From NCBI GenBank assembly GCA_945895265.1, contig CAMDEF010000010.1, positions 27,541 to 91,540 of the forward strand: 64,000 bases of DNA. The letters are read 5' to 3'. The translations under genes were made by a program, and so were the position numbers. Source of the stretch: Bordetella parapertussis (lineage in GTDB: Bacteria > Pseudomonadota > Gammaproteobacteria > Burkholderiales > Burkholderiaceae_B). Numbering within the stretch: the first letter of the stretch is position 1; each line of letters starts with the position of its first letter. Shown in pieces: positions 46,504-55,614 of this stretch. Below the pieces are notes generated by a model. The model was not told the DNA's origin. It ran no database searches and was given only the letters and a program-made list of their open reading frames with translations.

Positions 46504-47511
46504 TTATTTACCCAAAGAAATCGGTACTATTTTTGCGGCGATTGCAGCAGCCTGCCAGAGCTTTAATTCTTCATCAAAGAACGTGTCCATCTCTTTGGGG
46601 GTGCCGCCCATTGGATCAATCGCTTGTTGGTTAAACTTTTGAATCACTTCAGGAGAGCGCAAGATTACGTTGATCTCTTTATTCAACAAATTCACAATCG
46701 CATCTGAGGTACCGGCAGGCGCAGAGAGCCCCATCCAATAACCGGTCGCAATTGGTGGCAAGCCGGCCTCAGCCAGGGTTTGCACGTCAGGCAAATAAAT
46801 CGATCGTTTGGCCGAGGTCACGAATAAGGGTTTCAGATCACCACGCTTGATGAATTCACGCTGCGCTGAAATCGTGCCAAAGTAACCCATCAGGTTGCCG
46901 CCCAACACATCGGTCACAGCTGCCATGGCGCCCTTGTAGGGGATGTGGTTGACCTGCACCTGCGTACGGTCAGCGATAAGTTCCATCAACAAATTGTGAA
47001 TCGTCCCGATGCCCGAAGATCCATAGGTAAACTGGCCCGGATTTTTTTTCGCATAGGCAATCATGTCTTGAGCATTGTTAATGCCCATCTTGGGTGTGAC
47101 AGCAAATACGTTATCCGCGACGCCTAGCAATACGATATTTCTCATATCCTTTTTAAAGTCGAACGGCAAATTCGTATAGACAAAGGGGTTGATGGCCGTG
47201 GTGATCGTTGTGAGATACAGCGTGTAGCCATCGGGCGCCGACTTTGCGACCGCGTTGGTGCCAATAATCGTATTCGCCCCCGCCCTGTTCTCAATGACAA
47301 CGGGCACCTTCACCCGCTCGCTGAGGCCACGCCCAACTTCACGTGCCAGAAAGTCAGTGGAGGCGCCTGGTGGAACACCCAAGACGATCTTGATGGGTTT
47401 GTTGGGATAGATCTCTTGCGTCTGTGCCGCGCCGCAGTATAAAAGGGTGTTACAGAGTAGCGCTGCAACCGCAAGGCTTGGCGTGACTGCGGCGATGATT
47501 TTTTTAAACAT
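46504..47511 (-). CDS. Bug/TctC family receptor
   Basis: A 335-residue periplasmic binding protein. Signal peptide residues 1-31, then YPNKPIKIVLGVPPGASTDFLAR, ENRAGANTIIG and DGYTLYLTTITTAIN. The usual PFPAGG loop is here GVPPGAS, a variant that changes the ligand loop. The ATG at 47511 has AGGAG nine bases upstream. It precedes the anchored flavoprotein gene on the same strand, and both are probably expressed together. Confidence 0.95.
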   Translation of the reverse strand: MFKKIIAAVTPSLAVAALLCNTLLYCGAAQTQEIYPNKPIKIVLGVPPGASTDFLAREVGRGLSERVKVPVVIENRAGANTIIGTNAVAKSAPDGYTLYLTTITTAINPFVYTNLPFDFKKDMRNIVLLGVADNVFAVTPKMGINNAQDMIAYAKKNPGQFTYGSSGIGTIHNLLMELIADRTQVQVNHIPYKGAMAAVTDVLGGNLMGYFGTISAQREFIKRGDLKPLFVTSAKRSIYLPDVQTLAEAGLPPIATGYWMGLSAPAGTSDAIVNLLNKEINVILRSPEVIQKFNQQAIDPMGGTPKEMDTFFDEELKLWQAAAIAAKIVPISLGK

Positions 47512-47728
47512 GTTCGTAAGCTCCTATTTTTTTGTAATGGCTGCAGCAACTTATCTTGTCGCCTCAGTTTTTTGACCGTCGCAATCTGTCTTCGTAGCAT
47601 TCGGCAATCTCAACATTTTTTTGTTTTTGTTTTGCGCTGCGCTATGTCAAAATGTTGCAAATACTTTAACTCGAACAACAGCACGTTGCTCGACCACTAT
47701 AACAACAACTCAACCGAGAGACCTCATC

Positions 47729-48478
47729 ATGCCGTTTTACGAAAAAGGTAGTACCAAAATCCATTACCGAGAAGTCGGCTCAGGCTTTCCAATGTTGATT
47801 TTGCCCGGCGGCGGTCTCAACGCCACCACCGCCTTTTGCACAACGACCTCCCCATTTGACCCGATGGAAGAGTTTCGTGGCAGCTATCGCTGCATCATCG
47901 CAGACTCGCGTCACGCCAATCGCGGCTATTCGTCAGGCCCGCTTGAAGTGGATCGCCCTTGGGATGCCTATACCGATGATCAACTCGGCTTGATGGATCA
48001 CCTGGGCATCGATAAATTCTTGGTGATGGGCTTTTGTATCGGCGGCCCGTACATCTGGAATCTGCTCAAGCGCGCTCCTGGACGTGTTGTGGCGGCCATT
48101 CATGCGCAGCCTAGCGCCTATCGGCCAGAGATGCCCGAGCTGTTTCGTGGCGGCAACATGGAAGGCTGGGCGCCTACGCTTTGCTTGCAGCGCCCCGAGG
48201 TCACCATGGAGATGGCGCATGCATTTTTGACCAACATGTACACCAATCGAAGCGACTTTGTGTTTACGGTTGATCGCGATTTTGTACGCCAGTGCAAGAC
48301 GCCAACCTTGGTGTTGCCGGATGACAGCGTGCATCATCCTTACGTGGTGGCCAAAGAGGTTGCTGACCTGTGCCCGGGCGCAGAAATCAGCATTTTCCCT
48401 TGGAAGCAACCCACAAGTTTGGTGCCGCAAGCGGTCGCGCATATCCGTGAGTTTCTGGCTAAGCACGCACCGAAGTAA
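47729..48478 (+). CDS. Alpha/beta hydrolase with a cysteine at the nucleophile elbow
   Basis: A 249-residue hydrolase-fold protein. The oxyanion region is MLILPGGGLNATTAF near residue 22. The nucleophile elbow is GFCIGGPYIW, with Cys at residue 103 instead of Ser, as in dienelactone hydrolases. The possible acid is in LPDDSVHHP near residue 195. The histidine expected near residue 225 is not seen (WKQPTSLVPQ there), so catalysis may be altered. It is divergent from the Bug gene at 46504. The ATG at 47729 is used; a longer frame upstream has no resemblance. Confidence 0.82.
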   Translation: MPFYEKGSTKIHYREVGSGFPMLILPGGGLNATTAFCTTTSPFDPMEEFRGSYRCIIADSRHANRGYSSGPLEVDRPWDAYTDDQLGLMDHLGIDKFLVMGFCIGGPYIWNLLKRAPGRVVAAIHAQPSAYRPEMPELFRGGNMEGWAPTLCLQRPEVTMEMAHAFLTNMYTNRSDFVFTVDRDFVRQCKTPTLVLPDDSVHHPYVVAKEVADLCPGAEISIFPWKQPTSLVPQAVAHIREFLAKHAPK

Positions 48479-48553
48479 GCGAAAGCAGACAACTCAAGGC
48501 GGTCGCACCTCTTGCGACGTCTTGAAGTCGATTGGACCGAAAGCCTTGTTCGG

Positions 48554-49540
48554 TTAAACCGCCAGCAAGTGGCAACTCACCATACGCCCTGAACCCAGCA
48601 TAGTTTGTGCTGGGGCTTCAGTTTTACAGCGCTCGAGGGCAACTGGACAGCGCGTGTGAAAATGACAGCCGCCTGGCCGCTTGATTGGGCTGGGTACATC
48701 GCCCTGTAACACCATGCGCTGTGTTTTTTTCTGTGGATCAGGCACCGGCACTGCCGACAACAAGGCCTTGGTGTACGGGTGCATCGGGTCAGCAAACAAT
48801 TCGCGACGTTCTGCCAACTCAACGATTTTGCCAAGATACATCACGGCGACACGGTGGGTCATGTGCTCGACAATGGCCAAGTCATGACTAATGAACAGCA
48901 GCGCCAAGCCAAGTTCTTTCTGCAGATCTTGCAGCAAGTTCACGATCTGCGCTTTCACCGATACGTCAAGCGCCGACACAGCCTCGTCGCAAATAATCAA
49001 GTCTGGATCAGCAGCCAAGGCGCGTGCGATACAAATACGTTGACGTTGTCCGCCAGAAAATTCGTGCGGCCAGCGGCCTCCGGCATCTTTACCTAGGCGA
49101 ACTTTTTCTAACAGCTGCGCCACCTTTGAATCAATCTCGGCGTCAGACTGCGCCAGACCAAAATTACGAATGGGTTCGGCGATGATATCTTTCACCCGCA
49201 TTCTGGGGTTCAAGCTCGAAAAAGGATCTTGAAAGATCACCTGAATGCGTTTGCGCAAAGGGCGTAACGTAGAGGCGCTGAGCGAATCGATGCGTACGCC
49301 ATCTAACCAGACCTCGCCCGCAGTCAAATCAAACAGGCGCAAAATCGAACGACCCACCGTTGATTTTCCACAGCCCGACTCACCCACCAACGCTAGCGTT
49401 TCACCCTTGCGAATTGAAAACGAAACATCGTCAACAGCGTGCACGTGCCCTGTCACCTTGCTAAATAATCCCGTCTTGATCGGGAAAAACTTTTTCAGGT
49501 GGCGAACCTCGAGCAGCACAGGGTTTTCATTCTTAGACAT
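48554..49540 (-). CDS. Oligopeptide/dipeptide ABC transporter ATPase (DppF-type)
   Basis: A 328-residue ATPase, last gene of a five-gene uptake operon. Walker [14 protein letters not shown] near residue 50, signature FSGGQRQRICIARAL near residue 160, Walker B PDLIICDEAVSALD follow in order. The C-terminal oligopeptide-specific extension contains the four-cysteine-like CHFHTRCPVALERC for the Fe-S/metal cluster region of this subgroup. Start ATG at 49540 or 49567; the latter overlaps the upstream stop by 8 bases. Together with the preceding ATPase it forms the motor. Confidence 0.95.
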   Translation of the reverse strand: MSKNENPVLLEVRHLKKFFPIKTGLFSKVTGHVHAVDDVSFSIRKGETLALVGESGCGKSTVGRSILRLFDLTAGEVWLDGVRIDSLSASTLRPLRKRIQVIFQDPFSSLNPRMRVKDIIAEPIRNFGLAQSDAEIDSKVAQLLEKVRLGKDAGGRWPHEFSGGQRQRICIARALAADPDLIICDEAVSALDVSVKAQIVNLLQDLQKELGLALLFISHDLAIVEHMTHRVAVMYLGKIVELAERRELFADPMHPYTKALLSAVPVPDPQKKTQRMVLQGDVPSPIKRPGGCHFHTRCPVALERCKTEAPAQTMLGSGRMVSCHLLAV

Positions 49541-49559
49541 CGCGTCACGATCGGTTAGG

Positions 49560-50552
49560 TTATTCATTGGCAAAGGCCACCTGACCGGCAAAGTGGCACG
49601 CGACCAAATGTCCGTGTCCTTTATCTTGCATGGCAGGTGCAATCTCGAGACAAGGCTCTTTTGCGAGTGGGCAGCGCGAAGCAAACACACAGCCTTTAAT
49701 CTTTTGTTTCAAACTTGGCACTAAGCCCGGGATTTCTTTCAAGCGCGAAGTGTGACCTTCGAGCGAAGCACCGAGTTTAGGCACCGCACCGAGCAACCCT
49801 TGTGTATACGGATGCAAGGGGTGCGCAAACAACTCACCCACGGGTGCTTCTTCAACTTTACGCCCGGCATACATCACCATGACGCGCTCGGCCACTTCAG
49901 CCACCACGCCCAGATCGTGTGTAATCAACACGATTGCAGCACCGATCTTATTTTTAAGATCGGCCATCAAGTCCAAGATCTGCGCCTGAATCGTAACGTC
50001 AAGTGCCGTCGTTGGCTCATCAGCAATCAACAGCCGTGGGTTACAGGCCAAGGCCATCGCGATCATCACTCGCTGACGCATGCCGCCCGATAATTGATGC
50101 GGATACTCGTTCAAGCGGCGTGGCGCCTCTGAAATCCCAACAAGATCTAACATTTCAGTGGCACGCGCATTGGCCTGCTGGCTACTAATCGCCTGATGCA
50201 GCAGCAAGGTTTCGCGCAATTGGCGGCCAATAGTGAGTACCGGATTCAAGCTGGTCATTGGCTCTTGGAAAATCATCGAGATCGCGTTGCCGCGAATCGA
50301 CTGCATTTGTTTTTCAGACAGTGTTAACAGGTCTTGATCCATAAACCGGATCGAACCGGCGATTTTTCCGGGTGGCTCGGGGATCAGCCGCAAAATTGAC
50401 ATTGCGGTGACCGACTTACCACAACCCGACTCGCCCACGATGGCGAGCGTCTCACCTTCATTGACTGAAAAACTGACACCATCCACCGCACGGTTCACAC
50501 CATCGGGGGTGCGAAAGTGGGTTTGCAAATTCTCGACTTCAAGCAAGGCCAA
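49560..50552 (-). CDS. Oligopeptide/dipeptide ABC transporter ATPase (DppD-type)
   Basis: A 330-residue partner ATPase. Walker A is [13 protein letters not shown] near residue 40, the Q loop is near [13 protein letters not shown], the signature [15 protein letters not shown] near residue 155, Walker [15 protein letters not shown]. The C-terminus has the family [14 protein letters not shown] segment near residue 290. Start is TTG with GGAG upstream. It is followed directly by the DppF-type gene and lies 13 bases after the DppC-type gene. Confidence 0.95.
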   Translation of the reverse strand: MALLEVENLQTHFRTPDGVNRAVDGVSFSVNEGETLAIVGESGCGKSVTAMSILRLIPEPPGKIAGSIRFMDQDLLTLSEKQMQSIRGNAISMIFQEPMTSLNPVLTIGRQLRETLLLHQAISSQQANARATEMLDLVGISEAPRRLNEYPHQLSGGMRQRVMIAMALACNPRLLIADEPTTALDVTIQAQILDLMADLKNKIGAAIVLITHDLGVVAEVAERVMVMYAGRKVEEAPVGELFAHPLHPYTQGLLGAVPKLGASLEGHTSRLKEIPGLVPSLKQKIKGCVFASRCPLAKEPCLEIAPAMQDKGHGHLVACHFAGQVAFANE

Positions 50553-50565
50553 AAGAGTTCTCCAG

Positions 50566-51456
50566 TTAAGCTGACTTAGATTTACGCGGGTCTAGCACAT
50601 CGCGAAATCCGTCACCTAACAAATTCACTGCCAACACCGTGAGTGATAGAAATACGGCCGGGAAAAAAATAATGTAAGGCTTGATCTGAAACAGCGTACG
50701 GCCGTCAGCCATGATATTGCCCCACGAGGGAATGATGGGTGGCACACCAGCGCCGATAAACGACAAGATCGATTCTGTGATCATGGCCGAGGCGCAAATA
50801 TAGGTGGCTTGCACGGTCAAAGGCGCAAGCGTATTAGGCAAAATATGCCGCCAGATCAGCATCGGCATGCGGCAACCACACGAGATCGCTGCATCAACGT
50901 AGGGTTGCTCGCGCAGAGTTAACACCACACCGCGCACTAAGCGCGACACACGTGGGATTTCAGCAATGGTGATCGCAATAATCACGTTCTCAACGCTAGC
51001 GCGTGTGAGCGCCATCAGCGCGATCGCCAACAAAATCGGCGGGATCGACATGAGGCCATCCATGATGCGCATAATGATTGAATCTGCACGGCGAATGGTG
51101 CCAGAGACCAAACCGATAAACAAACCGCTGGCAGATGCTAGCAGCGCGACCGAAAAGCCAACTGTCAACGATACCCGAGCGCCATACAGCACACGAGAAT
51201 AGATATCGCGACCGAACGCATCGGTGCCAAACCAGTTTTCCCACGAGGGCTCGCGATTACGCTTAATCGGTTCGAGTGCGGTCGGATCAACGGTGCCCAA
51301 CCAAGGTGCTGCGACTGCCAAGAACAACATACTAAGCAGCAAGGCCAGACCAATGGCAATGGTTGGATTATTTAATAGAAACCCCACCCATCCTGTGCGG
51401 ATGCGTTTAGGGGGCAAAATATCAGGCAGCGCGGGTGCTGCAGCATAGGTAGTCAT
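50566..51456 (-). CDS. Dipeptide-type ABC transporter permease (DppC-type)
   Basis: A 296-residue permease. The N-terminal OppC domain is followed by a first helix ([23 protein letters not shown]) and five more. The EAA-type loop is near [20 protein letters not shown] (residue 195), which docks onto the ATPase. The segment [15 protein letters not shown] [15 protein letters not shown] is typical of DppC. Its ATG overlaps the DppB stop by one base (TGATG). Confidence 0.95.
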   Translation of the reverse strand: MTTYAAAPALPDILPPKRIRTGWVGFLLNNPTIAIGLALLLSMLFLAVAAPWLGTVDPTALEPIKRNREPSWENWFGTDAFGRDIYSRVLYGARVSLTVGFSVALLASASGLFIGLVSGTIRRADSIIMRIMDGLMSIPPILLAIALMALTRASVENVIIAITIAEIPRVSRLVRGVVLTLREQPYVDAAISCGCRMPMLIWRHILPNTLAPLTVQATYICASAMITESILSFIGAGVPPIIPSWGNIMADGRTLFQIKPYIIFFPAVFLSLTVLAVNLLGDGFRDVLDPRKSKSA

Positions 51457-52397
51457 CAGTAGCGAATCCTGGGGTCAATCACGGTATAGATCACATCAAC
51501 AAGCAAGTTCACCAAGACGTAAACAAAGCTGAACACCACCACCAAACCTTGGATGAGTGGGTAGTCACGACGCACGATCGCATCAATCGTTAAACGCCCG
51601 AGCCCAGGGATTGCAAACACGCTCTCGGTAACCACGGCGCCGCCGATCAGCAACGCAATGCCAATGCCGATCACAGTCACCACCGGTACCGCAGCATTTT
51701 TTAACGCGTGCAAGAACAGAATACCCATCTGCCCCATGCCTTTGGCCTTGGCGGTGCGAATGTAATCTTGTGACAGGACTTCAAGCATCGTGGCGCGCGT
51801 AATGCGTGCAATCAAGGCGATGTAGACAAAGCCCAGCGCGATTGAAGGCAACACCAAGGTTTCAAACCAAGGCCAAAAGCCCTTCGAAAAAGACACGTAG
51901 CCTTGAACCGGAAACCAATCAAGCTCAAGCGCTAAAAAATATGCCAGTAAATAACCGACCACGAATACCGGAACCGAAAAGCCAGCCACCGAAATCGCCA
52001 TGATGCCGCGATCGATCCAGGTGCCTGATTTCCAGGCTGCGATCACACCAATTGGCACAGCCACGGTAATCGCAATAATCAGCGTCATCACCATGAGAGA
52101 TAGGGTTGGCTCAACACGTTGCGCAATCAACTCTCGCACGGGCATGCCAGTAAACATCGAGGTACCAAGATCGCCCTGCAGCAGATTAAAGAACCACTCA
52201 GAAAACCGCACCAAGAAGGGTCTGTCCAGGCCAAGGCTTTTACGGATTTTTTCAACATCTTCAGGACTGGCCTGATCACCCGCAATCACAGCAGCCGGAT
52301 CGCCCGGAGCAATGTAGAGCAAGCTAAACACAAAGAGCGCCACAATCATCATCACCGGGATGGTTGCAAAGACGCGTCTGGCAATATAACTAAACAT
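51456..52397 (-). CDS. Dipeptide-type ABC transporter permease (DppB-type)
   Basis: A 313-residue permease with an N-terminal helix (IARRVFATIPVMMIVALFVF) and about five more. The loop DQASPEDVEKIRKSLGLDRP (residues 40-60) is diagnostic for DppB. The EAA loop is TAKAKGMGQMGILFLHALKNA near residue 215. It is the first membrane gene of the operon, 114 bases downstream of the binding-protein gene. The operon order is binding protein, B, C, D, F. Confidence 0.95.
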   Translation of the reverse strand: MFSYIARRVFATIPVMMIVALFVFSLLYIAPGDPAAVIAGDQASPEDVEKIRKSLGLDRPFLVRFSEWFFNLLQGDLGTSMFTGMPVRELIAQRVEPTLSLMVMTLIIAITVAVPIGVIAAWKSGTWIDRGIMAISVAGFSVPVFVVGYLLAYFLALELDWFPVQGYVSFSKGFWPWFETLVLPSIALGFVYIALIARITRATMLEVLSQDYIRTAKAKGMGQMGILFLHALKNAAVPVVTVIGIGIALLIGGAVVTESVFAIPGLGRLTIDAIVRRDYPLIQGLVVVFSFVYVLVNLLVDVIYTVIDPRIRY

Positions 52398-52511
52398 AAA
52401 TGTATTTGAATCCGTCAGGCAAAGCGAACCTTACGCAAAAGGTAAGGCGTCAAGCAAGTCGCTCAGCGGGCATCGAAGGATACACGCTGAGCGAAAACTT
52501 AAGCGAAGAGA

Positions 52512-54113
52512 TTAAGTTTTTTTAACGCCTGCAAACCAAGGCAATGGGCCACCGACGATACCGGTGACATTTTTACGCCAAGCTTGGTACGAGTAGAAGA
52601 AGCCCGTGGGGATGTAGACAACATCTTCCATGGCTGCTTTGTTAGTCGCGGCAATCGCGGCTTTTTCGGCCTCGAGATTAGGCGCTGCAAACCAGGCGTC
52701 AACACCTTTCTCAACATCCGCATTAGACGGCCAACCGAACCAAGCCTTATCACCGTTGGCACGCACGCCCACGTTACCGGCAATCGTTGCGGTATCAGCA
52801 CCAGCATGCCATGTATGGAACATGCTCCAACCACCTTTGCCGGGCTCGTTCTTCGAAGCACGACGCTGTCCGACCGTACCCCAGTCAGTTGCCACAAAGT
52901 CAACGTTCATCCCGATCTTTTTCAGGATGTCGGCGGTGATCTCGCCCATTGCCTTGGTGAAAGGATTGTCTTGTGCGACCAAGCAGGTGACCGGCTGGCC
53001 TTTGTAGCCGGCCTCTGCCAAGAGCTTCTTGGCGCCTTCAATATTGCCATTGCCTTTGAACATATCGCCACCGGCCTCTGAATAGAGTGCGGTGCCTGGG
53101 GTAAAGAAGCTTGGGCATTTTTTCCAGAGTTTTTCATCTGAGCCAACCACGGCTCGCATGTAGTTCTCTTGGTTGACGGCCATTTGCACGGCGCGACGGA
53201 TTTTGACGTCGTTAAAGGGTGCGTGCAGATGATTCAAGCGGAACGAACCGATGTTACCGAGCGGATCGGCGATATCGACCGAGATGTTGCGATTACGCCT
53301 GAGCAGGGGCACCAAGTCAGAAATCGGACTTTCCCACCAATCGACTTCACCGTTTTGCAGCGCGGCTGAGGCGGTGGCTGGATCAGGCATGATGATCCAT
53401 TCAATACGATCGAAATTGATGACTTTGCCACCCGCGTACCAGTTGGTCGGCTCATTGCGCGGCTGGTAATCGTTAAAGCGTTCAAACACGGCCAGAGCAC
53501 CGGGTTTCCATTCACTGCGGCCAAACTTCATTGGGCCAGAGCCGATGTACTCGTCGATTTGTTTAAACGGGTCAGTTTTAGCAATGCGCTCGGGCATGAT
53601 GAAACAGCACGGCGTACCGACTTTACCCAACGCCAACATCATTTTTGGGTACGGAGCAGAGAGCACCCACTTGAAAGTCGTGTCATTGACTGCGACCAAC
53701 TCTTTTTGCAGCGCTTTCAGCATCAGGCCCATCGGGTCACGTGCTGACCAGCGCGTGATACTGGCCACACAGTCAACCGCACGCACGGGCGCGCCGTCAT
53801 GAAACTTTAAGCCAGAGCGTAATTTAAACGTCCAGGTCAGGCCATCGCTGCTGACTTCTTCACTGTCGATCATCTGACGCTTAGGCACCAGCTTGTCGTC
53901 ACAGCCGTACAGTGTGTCCCAAACCAATTGCGAGGCATTACGCACGACATACTGCGTGCCCCAAATTGGGTCAAAGTTGGCCAAGTTGGCCTGTGGCACA
54001 AATTTAAGCACTCGGTTTGAGGCTTGTGAAAATGCTGGTGCCCCAATCACGCCGGTAGCGGCGAGACTCAAGCCGGCGGCGCCTTTCAGCATATCGCGAC
54101 GATTGAAATTCAT
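52512..54113 (-). CDS. ABC transporter substrate-binding protein, family 5
   Basis: A 533-residue periplasmic binding protein for peptides or similar solutes. It begins with a twin-arginine (Tat) signal: NRRDMLKG, a hydrophobic stretch, and cleavage after APAFSQA. Tat targeting is unusual but not rare for this family. The segment LKFHDGAPVRAVDC and the conserved SRWS/KMGLMLK region match the family. The ATG at 54113 has AAGGGG six bases upstream. It heads the dpp-like operon, so the ligand is likely a peptide, opine or other oligomer; this cannot be read from sequence. Confidence 0.95.
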   Translation of the reverse strand: MNFNRRDMLKGAAGLSLAATGVIGAPAFSQASNRVLKFVPQANLANFDPIWGTQYVVRNASQLVWDTLYGCDDKLVPKRQMIDSEEVSSDGLTWTFKLRSGLKFHDGAPVRAVDCVASITRWSARDPMGLMLKALQKELVAVNDTTFKWVLSAPYPKMMLALGKVGTPCCFIMPERIAKTDPFKQIDEYIGSGPMKFGRSEWKPGALAVFERFNDYQPRNEPTNWYAGGKVINFDRIEWIIMPDPATASAALQNGEVDWWESPISDLVPLLRRNRNISVDIADPLGNIGSFRLNHLHAPFNDVKIRRAVQMAVNQENYMRAVVGSDEKLWKKCPSFFTPGTALYSEAGGDMFKGNGNIEGAKKLLAEAGYKGQPVTCLVAQDNPFTKAMGEITADILKKIGMNVDFVATDWGTVGQRRASKNEPGKGGWSMFHTWHAGADTATIAGNVGVRANGDKAWFGWPSNADVEKGVDAWFAAPNLEAEKAAIAATNKAAMEDVVYIPTGFFYSYQAWRKNVTGIVGGPLPWFAGVKKT

Positions 54114-54187
54114 AAATAACCCCTTGTGATTAAGAACGCTTCTTCTATTTAAGCTTAGGATGACCAAGCAAAAAACATGCCTGATAA

Positions 54188-54232
54188 AAGCAACCGCCTA
54201 TTAAGCAACCGCCTATTAAGCAACCGCCTATT
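54188..54232. repeat. Three perfect 15-bp direct repeats
   Basis: The unit AAGCAACCGCCTATT occurs three times without gap at 54188-54202, 54203-54217 and 54218-54232. It lies in the 387-base gap between the divergent binding-protein gene and a Bug gene, about 75 bases upstream of the former's start. Repeated sites near a promoter suggest a regulator binding array, though slipped-strand expansion is equally possible. Elsewhere in the gap I see only the Bug ribosome site (CGGAG before 54501). Confidence 0.85.
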
Positions 54233-54500
54233 AAAATGACCAACTTGTTGGCTAACATTCACTAAAACTAAAAATCGACCCTCAACCCGAGCACTCGGGC
54301 CTTTGGCTAACCACCACAAAAACTCAAGCGACAACTCAACAAATTAGCGACTGCGAGTTCGCACAACAAAAACGATAGCTAATTTTTGTTTAGCCATGCA
54401 ATCCACACACTAAGCGAGTCTATCGCCTAGAATTGATAATAGCAATTTCTGTTTACCCTGACTTTTTGTCCCTTAAACCCATAGCACTCGGAGCAAACCG

Positions 54501-55478
54501 ATGAATACTCTTACGCGCCTAGCGCAACTCGCCCTCACCGCTGCGCTGACAACGGTTTCGTTCGCTGCCGCTGCACAGGCTTATCCTGACAAGCCCATCA
54601 AGATTTTGATCCCCTTCCCCCCAGGTGGTGGAACAGACTTCGTCTCACGTATGGTGGGCACGAAACTCGGCGAACTGACTGGCTGGCAGATCGTGCTTGA
54701 AAACCGCCCCGGCGCCGGCGGAAACCTAGCCATCGAGGCGGCATCAAAAGCACCGGCAGATGGCTATACCCTGGTGATGGGTCAAACAGACAACATGATG
54801 CTCGGCCCTTGGCTGTACACCAACCTTTCGTATGACAGCGTAAAAAGCTTTGCTCCCGTGGTGCAGCTCTCGGTCACACCCGCAGCGGTTGGCAGCGCAG
54901 CCAACTCAAGCATTAAAACTCCGCAAGACTTAATCGCAAAGGGCAAAACGCCCGAAGGCTTGAAATGGTCAACCGCCGGTGCAGGTACGCTTGGCCACCT
55001 GGTTGGCGAAGATTTTAAAAAACGTACAAACATCAATTTGCTGCAAGTGCCCTATAAGGGTGCATCGCCCGCTATCACCGACGTCATGGGTGGTCAGGTC
55101 GACGTCTACATCGGCACGCTCACTTCACTGGTCCCACTCATGAAAAGCGGCAGGCTCACGGGGGTAGCCGTCACAACGGCCAAACGTTCGGTTGATTTTC
55201 CTGATATCCCAACGCTGGATGAAAGTGGCGCAAAAGGGATGGATTTCAATATCTGGATGGGCATGTTTGCGCCAGCCGGCACCCCGCCAAACGTCATCGC
55301 GCTTTTAAACAAAGAAACGAACCGCGTACTGCAATCGCCTGACCTCATCGAAAAGTTCAAAGCAGGCGGGGTCTCTGCGGGCGGCGGCACCTCGGAGTCG
55401 TTTGCCGAGTTTGTCAAAGCAGATTACGCCAAGTGGGGCGCCTTGGTTAAGGCTTCAGGCATCAAGCTCACCGATTAA
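54501..55478 (+). CDS. Bug/TctC family receptor
   Basis: A 325-residue periplasmic binding protein. Signal peptide 1-27 (AAAAQA), then YPDKPIKILIPFPPGGGTDFVSR, LENRPGAGGNLA and DGYTLVMGQTDNMMLG. The C-terminus is typical (DYAKWGALVKASGIKLTD). The ATG at 54501 has CGGAG seven bases upstream. It is divergent from the dpp-like operon. A convergent NADH:flavin oxidoreductase gene follows. Confidence 0.95.
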   Translation: MNTLTRLAQLALTAALTTVSFAAAAQAYPDKPIKILIPFPPGGGTDFVSRMVGTKLGELTGWQIVLENRPGAGGNLAIEAASKAPADGYTLVMGQTDNMMLGPWLYTNLSYDSVKSFAPVVQLSVTPAAVGSAANSSIKTPQDLIAKGKTPEGLKWSTAGAGTLGHLVGEDFKKRTNINLLQVPYKGASPAITDVMGGQVDVYIGTLTSLVPLMKSGRLTGVAVTTAKRSVDFPDIPTLDESGAKGMDFNIWMGMFAPAGTPPNVIALLNKETNRVLQSPDLIEKFKAGGVSAGGGTSESFAEFVKADYAKWGALVKASGIKLTD

Positions 55479-55614
55479 ATGCCGTTGAATGCGACGCGGT
55501 AACATGCCGCGCTGCACCTCTACAGCATGACGACCGTAAACAATCGATGACCGATAGTGTGAGCAAAACTGCACCGCCTTTGCGTTGATTTGCTCGCACT
55601 TCTTGTGGCATTTT

